A DNA stretch of 20,647 bases from Lachnoclostridium sp. UBA903 (lineage in GTDB: Bacteria; Bacillota; Clostridia; Lachnospirales; Lachnospiraceae), in the NCBI GenBank assembly GCA_002294045.1, contig DBEP01000121.1, forward strand, positions 28,059-48,705, read 5' to 3'. The notes beneath the pieces were generated by a model. It saw nothing but the letters and a program-made list of their open reading frames with translations. It ran no database searches and was not told where the DNA came from. A program made the position numbers and the translations under genes. Shown here one piece after another: positions 15,587-20,647 of this stretch (position 1 is the stretch's first letter; every line of letters starts with the position of its first letter).

Positions 15587-15746
15587 AGCGTGTTTGAAAA
15601 ATCATCGCACCGTTCTGAACGCCCCACTTTGCGGCATACTGCGTCGCAACTTTGGGAGCGTAGCACCACTACGCACCCGAAATCGCTCCTTGCCTCCCAC
15701 AAAGTGGAGCATCCAGCCCGGCACAAGCATTTTTCAAATACACTCT
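15585..15746. mobile_element. MITE-like non-coding element with terminal inverted repeats and TA flanks
   Basis: AGAGCGTGTTTGAAAAAT at the left and ATTTTTCAAATACACTCT at the right are inverted copies over 18 bases with two mismatches. TA sits at both borders (15584-15585 and 15746-15747), consistent with TA target duplication as in Tc1/mariner-IS630-type transposition. The interior folds: GCCCCACTTTG (15621-15631) pairs with CAAAGTGGAGC (15700-15710) with one mismatch, and GCGTAG/CTACGC (15658-15674) forms a small hairpin. No transposase is encoded; the open frame across it lacks coding features. Parts recur at 7780 and 19691. The parent transposon family is inferred, not proven. Confidence 0.7.
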
Positions 15747-15771
15747 AATAAAAACCCGTGAGGAGAATTAT

Positions 15772-16485
15772 ATGGAAAATAACACTAAAAAAATTGACAA
15801 GGAAAGAGAACAAAAAGAAAAAGAGGAATTGGATGACGGTAAAATACGGGAGTATGGCCAGACTACTCTTGTAAATGAACACAGAAAATCTAAAATACAT
15901 TTATTATCCATTATTGGAGAGATTGAAGGACATGAATGCCTTCCTCAACATAATAAAACAACAAAATATGAGCATATTTTACCGCAGCTGGCTGCCATTG
16001 AGGACAGTTCGGATATAGACGGTTTACTGATTCTGATAAATACGGTGGGAGGTGATGTGGAAGCCGGGCTTGCCATAGCAGAAATGATTGCTTCACTAAG
16101 TAAACCGACGGTCTCCCTGGTATTGGGCGGAAGCCATTCCATAGGAGTGCCTTTAGCGGTCTCCGCCCAGTACAGTTTTATTGTTCCCACCGCAACTATG
16201 ATAATCCATCCGGTAAGGATGAATGGTACGGTGATTGGAGTATCCCAGACATATGATTATTTTGAAAAAATCCAGGAAAGAATATTGAATTTTGTTTCAA
16301 GCCATTCCAAAATAAATAAAGAAGAATTTAAGCGTTTGATGCAAAATACAAATCAGCTGGCAAAAGATGTGGGTTCCATATTGGTGGGCCAGGAGGCAAT
16401 CAATGAAGGAATCATTGACGAAGTAGGCGGTATTAAAGAGGCGTTAAATAAATTATATCAAATAGCAGGAAGAGGTGAAGAATAA
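15772..16485 (+). CDS. tepA: TepA-like ClpP-family serine protease
   Basis: The 237-residue protein is a ClpP/crotonase-fold serine peptidase of the TepA type. A charged, low-complexity N-terminus (1-25) precedes the core. Catalytic residues are likely Ser123 (GGSHSIGVPLA), His146 (MIIHPVRMNG) and Asp199 (KDVG), so it appears active. GGDVEAGLAIAEMI resembles the ClpP oligomer region. There is no signal peptide. In B. subtilis TepA has been linked to protein export and to spore small acid-soluble protein turnover, which is family knowledge. AGGAG precedes the ATG. It is followed directly by ylzJ and then ftsK/spoIIIE, a gene order seen in many Firmicutes. The MITE-like element ends only 26 bases before its start. 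The best -10-like site upstream is TATAAT at 15511-15516, but it lacks a good -35. Confidence 0.85.
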   Translation: MENNTKKIDKEREQKEKEELDDGKIREYGQTTLVNEHRKSKIHLLSIIGEIEGHECLPQHNKTTKYEHILPQLAAIEDSSDIDGLLILINTVGGDVEAGLAIAEMIASLSKPTVSLVLGGSHSIGVPLAVSAQYSFIVPTATMIIHPVRMNGTVIGVSQTYDYFEKIQERILNFVSSHSKINKEEFKRLMQNTNQLAKDVGSILVGQEAINEGIIDEVGGIKEALNKLYQIAGRGEE

Positions 16486-16737
16486 ATGCTGTATACGGTA
16501 GTTCCCCTGGAAAGAATCTACAGCTATAGAACAGAAAGCATACTTGGTAATTCCGACCGGAGGGATAAAGAAAAGAATGGAGACACATTTGAATACAAAA
16601 ACATAAACTTGAAACATGGGAGAATCTACGCAAGGAGAGACGGGGAAAATTATGTAGTGGATGGTATTTATTCCACAGATATGTGTGACTATCTGAATAA
16701 GGAATATATGCCCGGTGCGGTTATAAAGAATCAGTAA
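16486..16737 (+). CDS. ylzJ: YlzJ-like protein
   Basis: This 83-residue protein begins MLYTVVPLERIY, matching the conserved start of the YlzJ-like family found between tepA and spoIIIE in Firmicutes. It has no membrane segment, signal peptide or cysteine motif beyond a single Cys. Its function is unknown. The ATG follows the tepA stop with no gap, and GGAAGAGGTGAAG upstream provides the ribosome binding site, so translation is coupled to tepA. The central region with many charged residues is longer than I expect for the family, but I cannot measure this. Confidence 0.78.
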   Translation: MLYTVVPLERIYSYRTESILGNSDRRDKEKNGDTFEYKNINLKHGRIYARRDGENYVVDGIYSTDMCDYLNKEYMPGAVIKNQ

Positions 16738-16830
16738 AGAATTATTTCCTTATATTTCATATTATTAAGCCAGCCGTATATTTTACGTAATTTATATCGA
16801 ACATTTTTTCGAATGGCAGCAATATTTTCC

Positions 16831-16859
16831 TTGCAACAATAGAATAATAAGGGTATAAT
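16831..16859 (+). promoter_or_regulatory. Promoter of the ftsK/spoIIIE gene
   Basis: TTGCAA (16831-16836), 17 bases, then TATAAT (16854-16859), a strong sigma-A type promoter. It leaves a leader of about 95 bases before the GTG start, so ftsK need not depend on tepA-ylzJ transcription. Confidence 0.65.
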
Positions 16860-16959
16860 AGAAGTTGGTTCTATGTTAGCCTGTCTTAATTGCCGGTAAC
16901 TTAGAATCAATTTCTTATTCAAGCTGTTTATACTTAAAGTAGCTTAAGGAGGATATGTT

Positions 16960-19686
16960 GTGGCTGCAAAGCAAACTAAAAATAACAAATCAAATTCTAA
17001 GAGGCAGGCAAATCATACAACAAAAAAAAGAAAATCTACCGGAAGCAAAAAAGTACATAAAATAAATCAAGACCCGAACAAAGAGCTGTTTCATAATGAA
17101 ATCACTTTAATCGTAACTTTGGTATTATCCCTGCTTTTAATATTAAGTAATTTTAACTTAAGCGGAAGTGTGGGCAAAGCTATTAACGGCTTTACTTTTG
17201 GGGTATTTGGCTTTATGGCTTATCTGCTGCCGTTTTTTCTGTTTTTTAGTGTTGCGTTTTATATAGCAAACAGGGGCAACACCATAGCCATGCGCAAATT
17301 AATCAGCGCTGTTTCCCTGGGTATTATTTTTACGGCATTGATTCAGTTAATTATCATAGGATATTCACCCGATGTTAAATTGGGAGAATATTACATAGAT
17401 TCTGCAAAATTAAAAAACGGAGGGGGAATTGTCGGCGGATTGCTATGCAGGCTTTTGTATCCCTTATTTGGAACGGTAGGAACTTATATAATTTTAATAG
17501 CATTGATGATAATATTTATTATGTTTATTACCGGTAAAGCCCTTTTTGCATTTTTAGGTTCCAGGAGTGGGGCCTCCCTCCGGCAGATGCGGGAGAGGAA
17601 AAAGAGGCAGGAAGAAGAGGATGGCATTATGGATGGGCCGGAAGAGGCAGGAATGCCAAAAAGAAGGGCCAGGACTGTCCTGCTGAAGAAAAACGGGAAT
17701 GAACTCAATGACGGTGGGGCCGTTACGGATAACCGGAGTAAAGGCTCTCAGGAAGGATTTTTGAATCTGCTGAAGAAAAATAAGTCCAAAAGTCCTCGGG
17801 ACAATACTTTTGCTGACGGGACATCCAATTTTGATATGGAAGAAATAGTGGCTTATCCGGCGGATGATATACCTATACATAGGAGCGGCATATATCCGGA
17901 TGGGACAGGCACGGATGAAAACAGTAATACCTATGAAGAACAAATGAGGATGAAATTCGGTAAAAATCCGGAAGGTGCCAATGATTTCAAAAACGCAGAA
18001 CGCCCCGGTATGGATGAAGATATCCAAAGGCTTCTGCGTGCGGCAAAGCAGGATGCGGATGACGGCGGTACGGGAGCAGGAAATGTTTCACCGCTCAGGG
18101 AATCCACGGCAAGCAAAAAAGATTCTGCGGAAAAGACATCGGATGCCGCTTTATCGGAAAGCCATAAGAAGGAATCCGGCATGGATGATATTATAATTAA
18201 CCAAAAAGAGGAAGAAAAGAAAGAATATGTATTTCCGTCCCTCAGTTTATTATCAAAGCCCAAGAGCAATGCCAAGGGTATGACGGACCGGGATTTAAAG
18301 GAAACAGCCCTGAAGCTGCAGAAGACTCTGGAAAGCTTCGGGGTACGGGTAACCATAACCAATGTCAGCTGCGGTCCGGCCGTAACCAGATATGAATTAC
18401 AGCCGGAACAGGGAGTTAAAGTAAGCAAGATTACAGGTCTGGCCGACGATATCAAATTAAACCTGGCGGCTGCGGATGTAAGGATTGAAGCACCTATTCC
18501 GGGAAAGGCCGCGGTAGGTATCGAAGTCCCCAACAAAGAGAATACCGCAGTTATGTTCAGGGAATTGATTGAAAGCAGGACTTTTAAGCAGCATCCTTCC
18601 GATATAGCCTTTGCGGTAGGCAAGGATATCGGAGGACAGACCATAGTAACGGATATCGGCAGAATGCCCCACTTGTTAATTGCAGGTGCTACCGGTTCCG
18701 GTAAATCCGTATGTATCAATACTCTTATTATGAGTATATTATACAAAGCAAAGCCATCCGATGTAAAAATGATAATGGTGGACCCCAAAGTTGTTGAATT
18801 AAGCGTATACAATGGAATCCCCCATCTTCTCATACCGGTGGTGACGGATCCCAAGAAGGCATCCGCAGCCTTAAACTGGGCTGTTATGGAGATGACGGAG
18901 CGTTACAAGAAGTTTGCGGATCTAGGTGTCAGGGATGTAAAAGGCTATAATGACAAGATAGCCGCCACAGCGGAATATCAGGATGAAAAATATCAGAAAC
19001 TGCCTCAGATTGTAATTATCGTAGATGAGCTTGCCGACCTTATGATGGTGGCTCCAGGAGAAGTAGAGGATGCTATCTGCCGGTTAGCACAGATGGCTCG
19101 TGCTGCGGGCCTGCATCTTATAATAGCCACCCAGCGGCCGTCAGTTAACGTTATTACAGGTCTGATTAAGGCTAATATTCCTTCCAGAATAGCATTTTCC
19201 GTATCGTCTGCAATTGATTCCAGAACGATTATTGACGGCTCGGGAGCCGAAAAGTTATTGGGTAAGGGGGATATGCTGTTCTTCCCTTCCGGTTACCCGA
19301 AGCCGGTACGTGTACAGGGGGCTTTTATTTCGGACAGAGAGGTCAGTTCGGTAGTAGAATTTTTGACATCTCAGAACAGCGCCGCAGAATATAATGAAGA
19401 AGTAGCAAATAAAATTACCAGCGCCCAGGCAGTGGAAAGTTCTGCGGGAACCGGCGCCAATGAACGTGATGAATATTTCATTGAAGCAGGAAAATTTATT
19501 ATAGATAAGGACAAAGCATCTATCGGCATGCTGCAAAGAGTTTATAAAGTAGGTTTTAACCGTGCGGCCAGAATCATGGACCAATTGGCGGAAGCCGGTG
19601 TAGTAGGACAGGAAGAAGGAACAAAACCCAGAAAAATATTAATGTCAATGGAAGAATTTGAACAATATATAGACGAATCCGTCTAG
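16960..19686 (+). CDS. FtsK/SpoIIIE-family DNA translocase
   Basis: The 908-residue protein is a membrane-anchored, ATP-driven DNA pump that clears chromosome DNA from closing septa in division and, in spore formers, moves it into the forespore. A basic tail (1-40) precedes four membrane segments at about 47-65, 78-104, 113-134 and 170-200. A long, charged, low-complexity linker runs to about 430. The motor has Walker A GATGSGKS (576-583) and Walker B with Asp689-Glu690 (VDELADL). RAAGLHLIIATQRPS and SRIAFSVSS are family hallmarks. The C-terminal gamma winged helix (about 838-908) reads DNA polarity sequences. Start is GTG with AAGGAGG seven bases upstream. The GTG is the only in-frame start at that spacing. 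Whether it is the division or the sporulation paralogue cannot be told here. Confidence 0.95.
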   Translation: MAAKQTKNNKSNSKRQANHTTKKRKSTGSKKVHKINQDPNKELFHNEITLIVTLVLSLLLILSNFNLSGSVGKAINGFTFGVFGFMAYLLPFFLFFSVAFYIANRGNTIAMRKLISAVSLGIIFTALIQLIIIGYSPDVKLGEYYIDSAKLKNGGGIVGGLLCRLLYPLFGTVGTYIILIALMIIFIMFITGKALFAFLGSRSGASLRQMRERKKRQEEEDGIMDGPEEAGMPKRRARTVLLKKNGNELNDGGAVTDNRSKGSQEGFLNLLKKNKSKSPRDNTFADGTSNFDMEEIVAYPADDIPIHRSGIYPDGTGTDENSNTYEEQMRMKFGKNPEGANDFKNAERPGMDEDIQRLLRAAKQDADDGGTGAGNVSPLRESTASKKDSAEKTSDAALSESHKKESGMDDIIINQKEEEKKEYVFPSLSLLSKPKSNAKGMTDRDLKETALKLQKTLESFGVRVTITNVSCGPAVTRYELQPEQGVKVSKITGLADDIKLNLAAADVRIEAPIPGKAAVGIEVPNKENTAVMFRELIESRTFKQHPSDIAFAVGKDIGGQTIVTDIGRMPHLLIAGATGSGKSVCINTLIMSILYKAKPSDVKMIMVDPKVVELSVYNGIPHLLIPVVTDPKKASAALNWAVMEMTERYKKFADLGVRDVKGYNDKIAATAEYQDEKYQKLPQIVIIVDELADLMMVAPGEVEDAICRLAQMARAAGLHLIIATQRPSVNVITGLIKANIPSRIAFSVSSAIDSRTIIDGSGAEKLLGKGDMLFFPSGYPKPVRVQGAFISDREVSSVVEFLTSQNSAAEYNEEVANKITSAQAVESSAGTGANERDEYFIEAGKFIIDKDKASIGMLQRVYKVGFNRAARIMDQLAEAGVVGQEEGTKPRKILMSMEEFEQYIDESV

Positions 19687-19690
19687 TGCA

Positions 19691-19738
19691 CTGACCGCCT
19701 CACTTTGCGGTATACTGCGTCCGTTTTGGGGGAGTAGT
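19691..19738. repeat. Degenerate internal fragment of the MITE-like family
   Basis: CACTTTGCGG-YATACTGCGTC and flanking bases closely match 15614-15665 in the interior of the intact element, then GTTTTGGGGGAGTAG diverges from the copy. No terminal repeat is visible beside it. It lies just after the ftsK stop, where a terminator would be expected, and none is seen. Confidence 0.6.
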
Positions 19739-19815
19739 AAGGTTAAACAGATATGTCCGTCTTATCTGCGGTCAGATATGGCCTGCCATAGGAGCCCATA
19801 TGAGAGGAGTACTAT

Positions 19816-20647
19816 ATGAAAGGTTGGTTAATTACGAATGCTTTTTTACATACCCATAAATTTTCGGAGATTCATCTTTGGTTAACAGAAGCGGCAAAGA
19901 AATTGGGTGTGGATTTAACCGTCAAAACCAATGCGGAGGTTTTGGTGTTGCTGGACGCTGATTTTGCCAATGCAAAATGTACGAAAACTAATGACGAGCC
20001 GGAATTTATTTTATTTTGGGACAAGGATATAAGACTGGCGAAATTCCTTGAAATGAAGGGATATCCGGTTTTTAATTCTTCAGAAGGAATTGCCGCCTGT
20101 GATGATAAATCCCTGACCCACCTGTATTTACAGGAAGCGGGTATTAAAATGCCGAAAACCATTATAGCTCCCATGACCTTTTCCAATATAGGCTATAATA
20201 ATTTGGGATTTTTGGAACAGGTTGAAAGAGAAATACCTTATCCGATTATTCTGAAAGAATGTTTCGGTTCTTTTGGCCAGCAGGTATATAAGGCGGATAA
20301 CAGGCAGGAATTAAAAGATAGAATATTATCCATAGGAGCGAAACCTATCCTTTTCCAGGAATTTATTCAGAGCAGCCAAGGAAAGGATATAAGACTGCAG
20401 GTGGTGGGTAACCAGGTGGTTGCCGCCATGTACCGTTATTCGGATAAGGGTGACTTCCGGGCTAATATCAGTAACGGCGGTAAAATGAAATCCTACGAAC
20501 CTTCTCAAAAACAAATGGATTTGGCGGTTGCCTGCTGTAATATACTTGGACTTGATTTTGCAGGCGTGGATATCCTGTTCGGAAAGAATCAGGAACCCAT
20601 AGTCTGTGAAGTGAATTCCAATGCACATTTTAAAAATATTTATGACT
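19816..20647 (+). CDS. RimK-like ATP-grasp ligase (partial, cut by window end)
   Basis: The 277 residues in view read as an ATP-grasp enzyme of the RimK/glutamate-ligase type, which joins an amino acid to a carboxylate using ATP. After a pre-ATP-grasp segment (LITNAFLHTHK, residues 5-15) come Lys147 in PIILKECFGSFG with the glycine-rich loop at 151-157, then FQEFIQSS-GKDIRLQVVG (180-198), DFRANISNGG (213-222) and DFAGVDI (247-253). The Mg-binding block CEVNSN holds Glu265 and Asn267. GAGAGGAGT precedes the ATG. The reading frame is open to the last base, so the C-terminus is missing. Target and added amino acid are unknown. It follows ftsK after 129 bases with no visible promoter. Confidence 0.82.
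   Translation, partial: MKGWLITNAFLHTHKFSEIHLWLTEAAKKLGVDLTVKTNAEVLVLLDADFANAKCTKTNDEPEFILFWDKDIRLAKFLEMKGYPVFNSSEGIAACDDKSLTHLYLQEAGIKMPKTIIAPMTFSNIGYNNLGFLEQVEREIPYPIILKECFGSFGQQVYKADNRQELKDRILSIGAKPILFQEFIQSSQGKDIRLQVVGNQVVAAMYRYSDKGDFRANISNGGKMKSYEPSQKQMDLAVACCNILGLDFAGVDILFGKNQEPIVCEVNSNAHFKNIYD

Noticed and set aside
15552..15761. Open frame of 69 residues across the MITE-like element
   Set aside because: It lies almost wholly inside the inverted-repeat element, has no ribosome binding site and has no recognisable domain. It is a by-product of the repeat.
17931..18854. 307-residue frame on the minus strand
   Set aside because: It runs antisense to the conserved FtsK/SpoIIIE linker and motor region. 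The + strand frame has clear Walker motifs and a good start, so this is a shadow.
1..20647. CRISPR array, prophage, toxin-antitoxin or defence system
   Set aside because: No regularly spaced direct repeats, no phage structural genes and no nuclease or toxin-type small gene pairs were found.

Overview
The window looks like chromosome from an anaerobic, spore-forming-type Firmicute of the Clostridia, most likely Lachnospiraceae-like. I infer this from the strong Shine-Dalgarno sites, sigma-A type promoters, the TepA-YlzJ-FtsK/SpoIIIE gene order, the ferredoxin-type Fe-S protein, and the AT-rich intergenic DNA around moderately GC-containing genes. I ran no database search. All family calls rest on motifs and remembered family features.

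Layout. 1-492 holds the end of a dispersed repeat, a good promoter (64-92) and a long structured leader that is a candidate Moco-type riboswitch. It precedes modABC (493-3172), a molybdate/tungstate ABC importer that ends in a strong terminator. Next come a small CsbD-like stress protein, a YcaQ/AlkZ-type DNA glycosylase with its own promoter, an M16 zinc peptidase, and an unfamiliar Fe-S protein with a probable winged-helix N-terminus. At 7780-7901 lie two repeat fragments between convergent genes.

8900-13905 is the most interesting block. A LacI-type regulator is divergent from a tightly packed four-gene operon: an L-fucose/L-arabinose isomerase-like protein, a transketolase split into N- and C-terminal subunits, and a glycerol-kinase-like FGGY kinase. 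The operon has a consensus promoter (TTGACA-17-TATAAT) overlapped by a 15-bp inverted repeat. Isomerase, kinase and split transketolase is the gene logic of the transketolase route for D-apiose. The isomerase type, the altered kinase pocket and the lack of a transporter leave the true substrate open. A separately promoted AraM/EgsA-type glycerol-1-phosphate dehydrogenase follows. It would use dihydroxyacetone phosphate, which an apiose-type transketolase would release.

15559-15747 holds a non-coding element of about 160 bp with terminal inverted repeats and TA flanks (MITE-like), placed between the araM terminator and the tepA ribosome binding site. Degenerate pieces of the same family lie at 7780, 15559 and 19691. 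The window ends with tepA, ylzJ, ftsK/spoIIIE and the start of a RimK-like ATP-grasp ligase cut by the window edge. I saw no tRNA, rRNA, CRISPR array, phage genes or intact transposase.
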